A stretch of DNA of 64,000 nucleotides from Sciurus carolinensis (lineage: Eukaryota > Chordata > Mammalia > Rodentia > Sciuridae): NCBI RefSeq assembly GCF_902686445.1, contig NC_062232.1:12755105-12819104 (forward strand). The letters run 5' to 3'. Every line of letters begins with the position of its first letter. The stretch's first letter is position 1. The notes beneath the pieces are model-generated. The model saw nothing but the letters and a program-made list of their open reading frames with translations. It was not told the DNA's origin and made no database searches. Made by a program: the position numbers and the translations under genes. Below, piece after piece: positions 1 to 11,177 of this stretch.

Positions 1-1078
1 ATTTCTTAAAATGGCAGATTGTAGCACCAAGGGGACACCTCAGACTGCTTATTCATTATTTTAGAGTCAGAGCAAGGACAAGAGTGTAGCCTTCTGAGGA
101 GTCTCCTTATGTTTTATATACCCTTAGAAACTCAAATTCTTGCTTGTTTTCTTTAGCTTAAGTCTTTTGCCTCTGGTTTTTCTGAGAGAAATTAAAATAT
201 AGGAGGAAAATTGGCTAGCGTTTTCCCACATGTAGTTCTTCTTGTTTGTCTTCAGATGTATGTATTCCTGTTGAGTTCTTGTGTAAAATTCAACCTGAGA
301 GGAATTGATTTAATTCCTGTGTGTTTATATTTTACAAGACTGAAAACTAAATAGTGACTAGTAGAATTTGGGAGAAAAATTCATAAACTGTCTTTTTATA
401 TGTCAATTTTGAAGAATAACAGTATGTTCTTATAATTGTAACCTGACATATTTAAATTTGGACTAAGATTAGTCTTCTATGAAATAAGATGTGTAATGGA
501 GATACATTTGTGTAAATAAATGTAAACGTTACTTGCTGACTGGTGGTAATGGCTTTATTGAAGGTGGAATAATGTAGCTGTAACAAATTAATGTTATCAT
601 GATTTTAAAAAAGTAAGGAGAAACCCAGATTGTATGTATTGACCGTTTGCTAACCTTACCCCCTGCTCAGGTGATTTCCTTCACAATGTATGTAGACATT
701 TAGCCAGATACAAATAGGTACTTGTTAGAAATGTTTTTATTTACTTTCAAATTTTACTTTTCAAAATTTCAAATGTAGATACAAGTAGACTGACTAGTAC
801 CCCTATGTACCTATCACACATTTTATCTGTATTCTGTCTTAGCCCAGATGATTTTCAAATGCAGTTATCATACCATTTCACTTAAAAATATTTCAGGATG
901 TGTCTCTAAAGATAAGGTCTCTTTAAAAATACCATACTTCATTGGCGCATGTAAAAAAACCCCACACATTCCTTAATATCAAGTCTTCATTGTTCAGATT
1001 TCCCTGGTTATCTCATAAATGCCTTTAAAATGAAGTTTAATTACAGTTAAGAGATGTTAATACATTATGACTAGGTTA

Positions 1079-1357
1079 TCTTTTAAAAAAACTTTATTGA
1101 GATATAATTCACATACCATAAGATTTATCACTCCAAGTGTGCAGGTCAGTGATTTTAGTATTTTCTCAGCCTATATTCACAATCTTAAGTTTAGAACATT
1201 TTCATCACCCACCAGTAAACCAGCTACTGGTTGGCAGTTATTCCCCATTCCTGCCCTCCCCACCTCCTAGTCCTAGATAACCACCAATCTACCTTCACTC
1301 TGTGTAGATTTACCTATTTTGGACAATTCAATTAAATGTAATCTCCTTTTGTGATGG
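1079..1357 (-). mobile_element. L1M 3' end fragment
   Basis: This contains 'actttattgagatataattc' and 'gaacattttcatcaccc', then 'gataaccaccaatctacc'. It is the standard antisense start of an old L1M 3' UTR. The 67-codon frame here is not a gene. Confidence 0.75.
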
Positions 1358-1574
1358 TATGGTGGTGGGGCTTGGGTTTATATTTCTTATTAGGACAGAA
1401 TCAAAGGCAGGAACTCTCAGGCTTTCTTCTCAGCTTCGTCCTTTACTGGTGGCAACCAGGGCACAGTTCAACTTCTTAGCTGTTTGTTTCCTTGTGCGTT
1501 CTACCTAACTTCTCTGGGACAGTATGGTTACCACTAACTCTCTACTGTCTGAAGGCCAGGCCAGGCCAGGTCTT

Positions 1575-1703
1575 TTAAAATTTTTAGTTGTGGATGGACA
1601 CAATACCTTTATTTTATTTATTTTTATGTGGTACTGAGGATTGAACCCAGTGCCTCACTTGTGCCAGGCAAGCGCTCCACCATTGAGCTACAAGCCCAGT
1701 CCT
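1575..1703 (-). mobile_element. ID SINE
   Basis: Antisense ID element with 'ggtactgaggattgaaccca' and 'ttgagctacaagcccagtcc', plus an A/T-rich tail. Flanked by caggccaggtctt (1562-1574) and caggccacgtctt (1704-1716). Confidence 0.9.
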
Positions 1704-1746
1704 CAGGCCACGTCTTGAGATGTGAATTTGAGTCTAGTGATGTTTT

Positions 1747-1848
1747 TGGTTTTTTGTTTTTTGTTTTTGTACTGTGGATTGAACCCAGGGGGCGCTCAAC
1801 CATTGAGCAGCATCTCCAGCCCTTTTTATTTTTTATTTTGAGACAGAA
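1747..1848 (-). mobile_element. Truncated B1-ID dimer
   Basis: The ID half ('gtactgtggattgaaccca' to 'catctccagccc') is followed only by the first bases of the B1 half ('ttttgagacag'). Confidence 0.75.
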
Positions 1849-2160
1849 AAATATTTTCCAAGATATCTATCTTTGTTTGGTGGGATTAATAGTGTTAATA
1901 TTCTTATTTTTGCTTGATTTTTCTACCACAATTGTGTATTACTTTTTCACCCTTTATAAATAATTTTGAAATTTGTCTTTTGAATTTTTAGTAAAATTTT
2001 GTAGATTTTTGGTAATAATGAAGCTTGAAGAAATTATCTGATTTGCATCTGTCATGAGCATATCATTGCCGCTTTTACCTTTTCTAACTAGTATATTCTT
2101 TGAAAAGCTGTTCATATATTACATGCATCTATCTGTCTCTGTCTGTTCATCCATCCATCT

Positions 2161-2203
2161 GAAGGATTGAACCCAGGGCCTCACTTATGCTAAGCAAGAC
2201 ATA
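2161..2203 (-). mobile_element. ID SINE scrap
   Basis: Only 'aggattgaacccagggcctc' and 'acttatgctaagcaag' remain. Confidence 0.55.
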
Positions 2204-2368
2204 TGTTGCTTTTAGTTCTGTGATTTGTAGTTGTTTTGAGGAACAAGTGTGTTTGTGGCTGTATGGTAGAGGTTGCTGAATGAAAAATGGTGATTCACTT
2301 GCATATAAATATAAAAGCTGCTCTTGATTAGTAATTAATGGTTTATTTAAACAATGACTCCTTGACAG

Positions 2369-2432
2369 GTTCTGTGGCCAAGAACTTCTTCACCAAATCA
2401 AAGCTTTCCATCCCAGAACTCTCTTATATATG
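2369..2432 (+). CDS. REPS2: REPS2 coding exon A (EH domain, first part in window)
   Basis: This internal exon of REPS2, the endocytic adaptor that binds RalBP1, is 64 nt long. It starts after 'cttgacag' and ends before 'gtaagt', a strong donor. Frame: two bases complete a Gly codon, then 20 codons read SVAKNFFTKSKLSIPELSYI, and TG begins a Trp codon completed in the next exon. The residues are the helix between the two EF-hands of the second EH domain. In EH domains this conserved Trp lies in the pocket that binds NPF peptides of partners such as epsin and Eps15 (family knowledge). The exon was identified by its fit to the REPS2 protein. The paralogue REPS1 differs here and in the next exon. 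No upstream REPS2 exon was found in 1-2368. Confidence 0.93.
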
Positions 2433-4516
2433 GTAAGTACAGTTAATGCCAAAGTGTCATATTATCATACACGTTCACTCTTTAGCCTTTTTAGTCTTAT
2501 TTTTTGAATTTTTTTTAACACAGAGTGAACAAAACTCAGATTTTTGTTGCTATGAAGATTAAGTTATCATATGAAAAGCACATGAACAGTATCTGCTACA
2601 CACTCTGCACCTGAAGTGTTAACTGTTAACTTCCTAATCATTATCCCCATCTCAATTCCTTTTCATTCTAGGCAATTGTGGGCATATGAGACTTTCTTAT
2701 ATATTTTATTTTCAGATTTTTCTATTTGTTGTGAGACAGGTAACCAGAGGACCTTGAAAGACTATTAGTTATAATATTTTATGTGGCCAGGTGAATAGAA
2801 GGTCCAGGAACATTGTGGAATTAAGTTATATTTGACTATCCTAGCTGCTCTGAGCATTTTAAATTTGGCCAGTGTTTCTCAGCTGGGCCCTAATTCAGCC
2901 TTGCAGCTGCAGCATCCACTTACTTTGCTGCTGAAGCTGCTGCAGCTTTTGTTCCAGAAGGGCTCTTGCAGGGATGGTCCAGATGGCTCTGTTTGCATCT
3001 GTGAAAATGCATGGCACCATAAACTTCTAGCTGTGTGTGGGCTAGTTTTCCCCAAGATTGGGCAAGAGATCATGCTGGTATAAATATATAATTAAAACAC
3101 TGGAATATTTATATAAAGTTTTTTTCATGAGGATTCATAAAAATTATGATAGGATTTATGATTGCATGTCATGTTTTGTTCATCTTATTGAAAATTTATT
3201 TCAATAATACACATGCATGCCAGTGTATCTGGGATTCTGAGCTGGATTTAGGTTTTTTGACAATATACACTGGCATTATTTTTTTTCCAAAAAGCCTTAT
3301 ATTAAGTTTTGAAGCAAGGGGAAAAGAAATTATCATTTTGAAAAGAATGCAGTCTATTTTGGCAGAATTCCCAGGCTTACAGTTATTGGTGTAAGGCTTC
3401 CATTTTGGGGGGGATGGGGGTGTCAGGACACATCCATGAAGTCCAAATAGCATTTTCTCCATCTAGCATTTGAAGAGTTCTCTGACTCCTCATCCTGGGG
3501 AACAATTGTTTCAGGGTTGGTACGTTTTATTGGAGGAGGAGGAGAAGGAGGAGGAGGAGGAGGAGGAGGAGGAGTATGTGAATGTCCAAAGGACGATTAT
3601 GTAGCTTATCTTAGAATTTTTTTCTTTCCAACAGCAATACCTTTCTAGTACAATTTTGTATAAGTCTTTATCTCTATGCTTGTCCTAATGCAAGAATACG
3701 TGCCTCTGTACACCTAACAGATGCTAGAGCTTATGGGGTCTTAGTTCCTTTGGCAAAGAGATTTCTTTTGTGCTGAGTAAAAAGGTCTGTGCCTTTTAGT
3801 GGGAACTGTGACTGAAGCAAAAATAAGTCTTTTCAAGACTCTCCCTTTCTTCTTTTTTGTCTTATCTGGTTCCAGCCTTCCCTAGTTGCTAGTTTTATCT
3901 TAAAACATAATTCAGTCAATATTTATCGAGCATATTTGTATTTTCCCAAGAGGGAATTTTCAAGCAAAGAACAGTTTGTTACAAAAATTTACATGATTTA
4001 AGAAGTTCAAGGCTTTCCCTTAAAGCTGGAAAATGAAACACCTATTTCTGTGCTCTGGGTAAACTGAATAATGTCTGGGTATACCCTTCCTCTGCCTGTT
4101 TTGAGCAACAAGTCCAGGGCTCTTTATGCCATGCAGCCTGCATTTACTGAATGATTGTCATCTAAGTGTGGAATTCTAGGTATCACTTTTCTTTTTGTGC
4201 TGGAGTTTCTTGTGCCATGTTTACAGTGTTGTAAAACTGAACTGTCAGAGAACCAGAAGAATTTAAATTTTTATTTATAAAATGCAACAGATGCCAATGC
4301 TGTTGATTAGCTTTTTTCTTCCTCTGAGTGGCCCCAAGATTCAAATGAGTTGAGCCAGTTTGAGTCTCACCTGTGGTGGTATGGCAGTCATCAAATGGGT
4401 TTAGCCAGGAGGGCTTGGGAATCTTACAGGACTACCACCAGAGAGCCTGGGAGTTGTGTTTGCATGTTTGAGCCTGAAGCCTCACAGTAAGTATTTCTGA
4501 CATCTGCTATATTTAG
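2433..4516 (+). other. REPS2: REPS2 intron 1 of the window
   Basis: This 2,084-nt intron runs from gtaagt to atttag. Apart from a (GGA)n microsatellite at 3532-3574, no repeat family or gene is recognised. The open frames at 2832-3083 and 3146-3394 have no motifs and are taken as chance. Confidence 0.85.
3532..3574 (+). repeat. (GGA)n microsatellite
   Basis: About 14 GGA/GAA units, purine-only on the transcript strand. Such runs can form G-tetrad structures (family knowledge). Confidence 0.95.
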
Positions 4517-4659
4517 GGAACTTAGTGATGCTGACTGCGATGGAGCCCTGACTCTGCCTGAGTTCTGTGCTGCGTTTCATCTCATTGTGGCTCGAAAGAA
4601 CGGCTACCCACTACCTGAGGGCCTGCCTCCAACTTTGCAACCCGAGTACCTGCAAGCAG
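4517..4659 (+). CDS. REPS2: REPS2 coding exon B (EF-hand loop of EH domain)
   Basis: This 143-nt exon starts after 'atttag' and ends before 'gtaagg'. Its first G completes the split Trp codon. The next 47 codons start [20 protein letters not shown] and continue through [18 protein letters not shown] to EYLQA. The loop [12 protein letters not shown] has acidic residues at positions 1, 3, 5 and 12 and Gly at 6, so it looks competent to bind calcium. The [11 protein letters not shown] tail is the usual end of an EH domain. REPS1 has 'DFDKDGALTLDEF' and a different tail, which supports REPS2 over its paralogue. The exon ends in phase 1 (G|CT = Ala). No frameshift or stop is seen. Confidence 0.96.
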
Positions 4660-6046
4660 GTAAGGCCTCATTGTACATCATAAACTTTAGGCACTTTCCA
4701 TGGAGGCCTAATTAGAAACTTTTTATTTCTTGAACTCATGTCCAGACACTGGGGAGTCCTTGGTGTCTGTGGTTTTCTTTAACTTGTATTAGACTTTCAT
4801 ATCTTATAATATGAGTAATGGGGCTGAACTGCTTATTGGGGCTGAACTGCTTAAGTGTGAATCATCTGTTCTTCCCATGCTAGTACCCTATAGATTGGAA
4901 CTGAAGTCACTTATCCTTTGTGTCAGTTGTGGAATTGACAAGTACTGCACCTCCCATCTGATATACAATGAAGAAGATCTTGTAGAGCCAAGTGGCAACT
5001 TGGCATCTTGAGACATGTCCTAGTATCTCTAAGTGGCCTTTGTTAATGGAATGGTGTAGAACTTTTATACCTAATTGAAAAGTTAAACAATGATACATAG
5101 TGAAATTAGAAAATGTACACTTAGTGAATTTTTATATATGTATACACCCATGTAATGATAAGCATGTGAATATATAGAGCATTCCAACACTTAGAAGGTT
5201 AGAATAGGACTCTGTTTTTATGCCTAATAAAATAGTCACCCCCAAACAACTGTTTTGAACACTTTGGATAGGAAAGAGTCAAGGTGAATCCAACATTTGT
5301 ATCAGTTCCTTTAAGAGATTGAAAAAATAATGTGTCTCTTGCCCTTATCAAAGGCAGTGGGCACTGGTGTGATTTTCATTATTTAGAGAAGTATAGTTTC
5401 TTTTGAAAAGGTCTGGCTGTTTAGCTAGTGTATTCACCTTTCTTATTTTTTAGGGAAGCCCCTTTGAAAAACAAGAGCTTAGTCACAGGTGATTATTGGT
5501 AAGAGGGAGTGGTGTCTAAAGAAATTAACTACTCGTGACTAGAGTATTCTTTCATGAGTGGTTCTGGAAAAGGTCTTATATTGTGTTTCCTCTTCATGAT
5601 GACACCAAATTCAAAGGGCAAATGTCTCATCTAAGTCAGTATTGGTATCTCTGACTCTTCAATAAAAACTCTGTTATTATCTGTATTAGGTAGTGGGTAG
5701 GGACTCAGTCAAAGGAAGGAAACTATGTATGTTTGTGGGTGCTAGTGATAGGTAAATATAATTGGTTGAGTGACCCATCCTGGAATTTTCTTCAAATGCC
5801 CCATAAAATGTATGAAAGGAAGAGATCAGAGAGTAAAAATAAGTACTGATTTCAGGATGGGGACTTTGCTAATAATGGCTGCTTTCTGCATTCTCTAGCC
5901 TGCTGCCCTTCCTTCAAGGAGGACCCTTATGGATCCCCAGGGGTTAGCTTTTAAGGGGGTGGTATAGTAAACTGCTCTTTGCTCTTTGGTTTCTCTGTCT
6001 CTCCTTTCTTTTTGATTGTGACCCAGAAACCCTGATATTCCTGAGG

Positions 6047-6495
6047 TGTGTTTGTCAGCTTCTCATTGCTATGGCCAAAAGTCCCCACATGAACAACTTA
6101 GAGGAGGAAAATTTTATTTTGGCTCATAGTTTCAGAGGTTCGGCCCATTGTGGGCCAGCTTCATAGCTTTGGGCCTGAGGTGAGACAGAACATCATTGTA
6201 GAAGGGCATGATGGAGGAAAATGGCTCAGTTTATGACAGCCAGGAAACTGAGAGAGCTTAGTTGAAGGATCCAGGGATGATGTAATCTCCAAGGGCACAC
6301 CCCTTGTGACCTACTTCCTCCAGCCATACACCCTACTTGCCTACAGTTACCACCCATTAATCCACTCACATTATTAATCCATCAAATGGATAAATCCACT
6401 GATCAAGTTATAGCCCTCATAATATAATCATTTTACATTCCTGCATTGTCTCAAACATCAGCTTTGGGGGGATTCTTCATATCTAATCCATAACA
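6047..6495 (+). mobile_element. MaLR-like solo LTR
   Basis: This 449-bp element starts TG ('tgtgtttgtcagc') and ends CA ('ccataaca'). It is flanked by 5-bp near-identical repeats (tgagg / tgggg). It contains 'ttagaggaggaaa', 'ggctca', 'gaagggcatgatgg' and 'gacctacttcctcc', shared with 38408-38835. The layout resembles ERVL-MaLR LTRs (MST/THE1-type); the subfamily is not known. No internal retroviral genes are present. Confidence 0.7.
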
Positions 6496-6721
6496 TGGGG
6501 CTGTCTTGGTAACTACATAGATCACATTATGAAGGAAGTACAGGGGTATCAGATATCTACTTCTCTTAGGAGTGGGGTCACCTGGAGCTTTTGCCTCTAA
6601 TGGAGCTCAACAGCTGGCCAGAGGCCATGATCTGCTCCATGGTTATTTAGTTACATTTAGTACTTTCACAGTTTCCTCTTTTGATCCCTGGGAAGAGTCC
6701 TAGGGATCATCCTTACCCATG

Positions 6722-6858
6722 TTTTTTTTTAATTAATTTAAAAAATTTTTGAGGCAGGGTCTCATTAAGATACTCAGCTTTGCCTTGAACTCTCAATCCT
6801 CTTTCTTTAGCCTCCCAAGTAGCTGGGATTACAGTTGTGCAGCACTATGCTGAGCAGC
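6722..6858 (-). mobile_element. B1-like SINE
   Basis: Antisense B1 half: 'gaggcagggtctcatt', 'ctcccaagtagctgggatta' and 'cagttgtgcagcac'. Diverged. Confidence 0.75.
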
Positions 6859-7112
6859 TTTTCAGTGTATTGATTAATGCTGTTTTATTGTTCTGATGTC
6901 ATGTGGCCATGGAACCTATGCCATATATGTCTCCTTGTTTGAAAAGTCACTTTGTAGGTGTCCCAGTATTTCATGGACTGTTTCAAAATTCACTGATATA
7001 ATTTTTAGAAATCAGAAATCTTGAAGTTACAAGTTAACAGAAGATTCCTTTATTGCTGTAAATGGCATCTCATGACTTGCTTATTCAGTAGAGATGAGGC
7101 TATAAAAAAGAG

Positions 7113-7394
7113 TGCCATATTTGGGAGGCTGAGGGAGGAGAGTTGAAGGTTTGAGGCCAGCTTGGTAAGTTAGCAAGACCCTGTCTCAAAAAAGGGTTGA
7201 AGGTGTGCCTTAGTGGTAGAGCACCCCTGTTTTTTTTTTTTCTTTCTTTCTTTTTTTTTTTTTTGGTGGTGCTAGGTATTGAACTCAGGGCCTTGTGCAT
7301 GCAAGGCAAGCACTCTACCAACTGAGCTATATCCCCAGTTATATCCCCAGTTATATCCCCAACCCCTGGGTTTAATCCCCTAGTATCTCAAAAA
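7113..7394 (+). mobile_element. B1-ID dimer interrupted by an ID
   Basis: Sense B1 part ('ttgggaggctgagggagg' to 'ccctgtctcaaaa') and ID part ('ccttagtggtagagcacccc'), then an antisense ID at 7230-7361. The host resumes at 7362 ('acccctgggtttaatcccc') with a poly-A tail. Confidence 0.88.
7230..7361 (-). mobile_element. ID SINE nested in B1-ID dimer
   Basis: Antisense ID with a long T tail. Target duplication acccctg at 7223-7229 and 7362-7368. The RNA-start end carries a near-perfect triplication of 'tatatccccagt'. Confidence 0.88.
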
Positions 7395-8204
7395 AAAAAA
7401 AAAGATTTGGAATGAAGTTCCTGGGTTTTTTTGTTGTTTCTTTAATGAAGTCTATCAGCATTAATTTATATAGAAACAATTGAAAAATTCATCACATAAC
7501 CTCCATTTAAACAAAAATCATCCATTATTTCCAGGGATTTGGACTTAATGTTGAATAATTATAGTTCTAACAGAAAACATGAGAGATCTCATAAACCTCC
7601 ATCATGCCCAGTAACAGTGTGTTTTAGGTAAGTTCTGAGGGTTTAGCAGTTAATTTTTAAACACTTTATAGTCATGTTTATCTTTGTATGAAGCTCAAGA
7701 AAAGTTCAGAAGCATTTAGGTATTCTTTGTGCTTTTAGACTCTGCAAATATGAGTGGTCCTGTTCATTATTTTGGAATCCCACTTAGGTTTTTTTGAAAC
7801 TTAGTTCTTAACTCATTCTGACATTTTCCTGATTGATTTATATTCAATCTTTTAAAACATTAATCCAGTTTTTGACAAGGTTATTGAAAACTGTAAATGT
7901 GGTTGCTATTTTCATGCATTTGATGCTATATAAGCTCATTTTAAATGAATAATGAAACAGAAATTTTTCTGTCATTTTACTTGTAATTATGGAAAAATCC
8001 TATTTCTCTAACAGCAAAAATTAAAGGGCAGAATTAGAAGGATAAATTGAATTGTTTGGCAGATTACCCATGAGCTGTTTGATACTCATGTTTGGGTGAT
8101 TGGGTGAATTCTGGTAGCAATTTTTTGCCATATAGTTTTTTAACAAAATATTGAACACTTATGTGAGTGGTACCCTGTTATTCTGTGTGATCTGAATGCT
8201 ATAT

Positions 8205-8640
8205 AAAAGAGTTCCTACCTGCATGGAATGTGTGGGCAGTTAGAAGATAGATGTTAAATAAACTCATAAACATGTCACTGGAACCAGAGATAAGTGCTGT
8301 GAAGGGGAAATACAATTATAGCCAGAGGATTGTAACTTTAGGGAAGATCTCCTTAAATGTTTGAGCTGAGATGTGAAGAATGAACTAGGGCTGCCTAGGC
8401 TAAGAAGGAGAAAGGGGCTCTGATAAGAGGGAACAGCAGGTATGCTGGAGAGGCACCGGCAGGTAGCTTAGAGCACAAGAGCAATGGAAATTGCAGGCCT
8501 CTAGCTGGAGTACCCAGAGGAATAGAGGCTAGGATGAAGCTGAAGAGGAAGATAGAGAACAAATTGTGGGCAATAATATTGACCTGTGTTTGGCAGGAAG
8601 GTAACAGAATCCGGTTTGAAATGATCCTGCTGGTTGTCCT
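8205..8640. repeat. Old interspersed repeat of uncertain family
   Basis: Purine-rich text such as 'gataagtgctgtgaagggga', 'tttgagctgagatgtgaaga' and 'agagggaacagcaggtatg' has the feel of a mammal-wide ancient repeat. I cannot name the family. Confidence 0.35.
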
Positions 8641-9636
8641 CCAGAGAACAGGTTTTGAGGGGGTAAGGATGGAAACTAAGACCCAGGTAAGGTAGCAGTC
8701 CAGTCAGGAGCAGGAGGGGTCTTGTACTGGGGAGGTGACAGTGGAGATGGAGAGATGTAGACACATTGGAGAGAGATTTTGCAATTAAGTGTTGTCATTT
8801 ATAGTTTTTGAAAATGTTAGTTTTCTGCATAAGACCTTTCATGATAAGGCATTGATCTTAGAGATCTAGTCAGAGGACTGATTGGTAGACTAGAAAGACA
8901 AATCTTGTGTTGTTTAAAGCTGTTCTTGGTGCTGGATTGAAGAATGGTGCTTTGAAAGGTGTTTTGTTGAGTTTTTATCAGGAAACAGACCACTAGCTAT
9001 GGTCAAAAAAATCCTCAAGGCCCATGGTTTGCCCCGTTTGAAATTCAGTGACACTCAGAACAGAGTAAGCAAATGAACAAGTTAAAGTGCTTATATTCAA
9101 CTTCCTGTGGTAACTGAGACCTGGGCTGGTCCTTTATTGCAGAGTGAAGTTTGCATTTCAGTCCCTAATGGTGCAGGAAGGTGGGTAAACATTAAAAACA
9201 AGGCTAATCCATTTGTCACATTTGATTTAAAAAAGTCTTTTTAAAATGTTGCATTAAAATTTGACTTCCTAGTAGCTTATCTTGACAAATTTGATTTGTA
9301 GCTTCTGTTTATTATCTACCCCAGTCTCTGCTTTTCCTCTTTAGGATATTGGCAAATTTTCTACCTGTTATCTATTTCCTAATTACTTTGTGACAAAGTG
9401 GCGAAGCAGATTCTGCTCCTGAGAAGTACCCTGGCTGTTAGGTAATTAGCTTACCCCAAGTAGCATGGTTTTCCCTGATGCTAATTAACTTGACTATCCA
9501 ATTAACAGCCACTGTCACTGTTGTATGTTAGAACAAACCCATAATGTGATTCTTCTTTCCTCGTAAATCACCAAGAATTTATTTTATTTTTGTTGGTTCT
9601 GCTAAACAAAGAGATAAGTATTTCACAAATTTATCT

Positions 9637-9780
9637 TGAACTTGAGTAAGTCACTTCACTTCCCTGTTCATCAGTTTCATCATGTGTAAAGTGGGGATAA
9701 TAGAAATTACTGGGTTGTATTTGTAAAGAACTTAAGATACTACTTCAACATGATTGTGCTATAGGTAGTACATAGGAGCT
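9637..9780 (+). mobile_element. MIR-like SINE
   Basis: 'cttgagtaagtcacttcact', 'catcatgtgtaaagtgggga' and 'taataga' follow the MIR core in the sense direction. Diverged. Confidence 0.6.
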
Positions 9781-9871
9781 AACAGATTTTGTTGTTACAC
9801 TTAACAAGTATAGAAACACGATAAGAAACACTACTCTGACTATAGTAAATGTTCTTTTTCTTTCTTCTCAG

Positions 9872-9966
9872 CTTTTCCTAAGCCCAAGTGGGACTGTGCA
9901 TTATTTGAGTCTTATTCTGAATCAATGTCAGCAAACCAACAACCACGTGACTTGAATCGGATGGAG
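9872..9966 (+). CDS. REPS2: REPS2 coding exon C (linker after EH domain)
   Basis: This 95-nt exon follows a good pyrimidine tract ('tttcttctcag') and ends before 'gtaaaa', a weaker donor. Two bases complete Ala, then 31 codons begin FPKPKWDCALFESYSESMSA and end QQPRDLNRME. This is the REPS2 linker just after the EH domain. From memory, the human protein has small differences near 'LFDSYSESLPANQQ', as expected for a rodent orthologue. The exon ends exactly on a codon boundary (phase 0), which matters for the next acceptor, where AAGAAG offers two splice positions three bases apart. No domain of known fold lies here. Its aromatic and acidic content fits a flexible linker. Confidence 0.93.
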
Positions 9967-10121
9967 GTAAAAAGATCTTCTGATGTTAATAAATAAAGAT
10001 GTGTATAGAATTAAATCATTAACCTATGTTCTTTATAAACTCTGGAAAATGAACTTTTATAACATTTTCTGTTCACACTTGTTAATTACTTTGAGAATTG
10101 GCCTTTCAAATCTAGAAACTG

Positions 10122-10164
10122 GCTCTTCTTCCTCTTCTTCTTCCCCTTCCCCTTCTCTTCTCTC

Positions 10165-10208
<44 letters not shown>
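10122..10208 (+). repeat. (CTT/CCT)n followed by (TTA)n
   Basis: A pyrimidine run to about 10166 is followed by about 14 TTA units joining the antisense SINE at 10209. This explains the poly-Ser/poly-Tyr open frame. Confidence 0.95.
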
Positions 10209-10397
10209 GATACCAGGGATTGATTTCAGGGGCATTCAACCACTGAGCCATATCCCTAGCCATTTTTTAAAATTTATTTTGAGACAGGTTCTCGCTAAGT
10301 CTCACTAAATTTCTGAGACTGGGTTTGAACTTACAGTCCTCCTGCCTCAGCCTCCTGAGTTGCTGGGATTACAGGCATGCACCACCATACCCGGTCC
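10209..10397 (-). mobile_element. B1-ID dimer
   Basis: Antisense dimer from 'gataccagggattgatttca' to 'gcatgcaccaccatacccgg'. It abuts a (TTA)n tract that likely grew from its tail. Confidence 0.9.
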
Positions 10398-10814
10398 TAT
10401 AATTATTCTTTTCTCCCTTAAATTGCATTTGGTGAAGTAAGCAGTATCTCTTGATCCTTTAGAGATGAAATTTAGATATAACCAAACTAAGCCAGAAAAT
10501 GTTAGCCAAGTTATTTACTTTAACCTAGTAAATAATTTGTGTTTTTAGTAACTAAACATTATCAATGTGTAACGAACCAGGGTAGTTTGAACCAAGGCTT
10601 GAGATGTATGTTGGTCCCCAAATCACATTCAAACTCCCTCAGGGTTTTAAACTTTTGGATCAAATGAGCACTGATTTGGGTGATCCCCAGAGAAACTTGG
10701 GATTCCCACAATATTGAGCCATGAATGGAAGGACATAGCCACAAATTTAGTGATCTTTAGCTATAGATCAATAAATTGGAGTTGTTATTGTCAACATTAC
10801 CAATATGTTATAAT

Positions 10815-10871
10815 TATCATCATCATCATCACCACCACCACCACCATCACCATCACCATCACTATTACTAT
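10815..10871 (+). repeat. (CAT/CAC)n microsatellite
   Basis: The run is imperfect: CAT units, then CAC, then mixed CATCAC. It explains the poly-Ile/Thr and poly-Asp/Gly frames on the two strands. Confidence 0.95.
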
Positions 10872-10923
10872 TGTGATTGCTATTTATGATACCTGTAGTT
10901 TCCTTTCTAACAAGTAGTCTGGA

Positions 10924-11044
10924 GATGGGGCTTAGGATGTAGCTCAGTGGTACAATACTAGAATAGTACACACAAAGCCTTGGGTTCAATCCCAACAACA
11001 ACAATAATAATAATAAACCAAACAACAACAATAATAAAACAAAG
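10924..11044 (+). mobile_element. ID SINE
   Basis: Sense ID core 'gatgtagctcagtggtacaa' and 'gccttgggttcaatccc', with an AAC/AAT-rich tail. Confidence 0.85.
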
Positions 11045-11060
11045 CACAGGAGATGTTTCT

Positions 11061-11177
11061 TTAAAATTTTTAAAAATTTAATTGACACATAATAGTATAC
11101 ATATTTATGAAGTACAGTAAGATAATTCAGTGCATGTATACAATGTAATGATCAAATCAGAATATAAAGACATCTAA
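11061..11177 (-). mobile_element. Possible L1M fragment
   Basis: This short AT-rich piece has 'tgcatgtatacaatgtaatg' followed by 'atcaaatcag', resembling an old L1M 3' segment. It is low in information and could be another family. Confidence 0.4.

Larger units (their letters stand above)
1..2368 (+). other. REPS2: REPS2 intron upstream of exon A (partial)
   Basis: This intronic DNA has no coding exon that I could recognise. It contains an L1M 3' end (1079-1357), an ID SINE (1575-1703), a truncated B1-ID dimer (1747-1848) and an ID scrap (2161-2203). 1-1075 and 1849-2160 are AT-rich with no recognised element. Confidence 0.8.
4660..9871 (+). other. REPS2: REPS2 intron 2 of the window
   Basis: This 5,212-nt intron holds a MaLR-like solo LTR (6047-6495), a B1 relic (6722-6858), a nested SINE pair (7113-7394) and a MIR-like piece (9637-9780). 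8205-8640 is purine-rich and reads like an old interspersed repeat of unidentified family. Nothing is recognised in 4661-6046 or 7395-8204. Confidence 0.85.

Noticed and set aside
9983..10210. 75-codon frame ending in poly-Ser and poly-Tyr
   Set aside because: It is a translation of the CTT/CCT and TTA microsatellites. No conserved motif or splice context is present.
10714..11088. Frames rich in Ile/Thr (+) and Asp/Gly/Leu (-)
   Set aside because: They come from the CAT/CAC microsatellite and the AAT-rich tail of an ID SINE.
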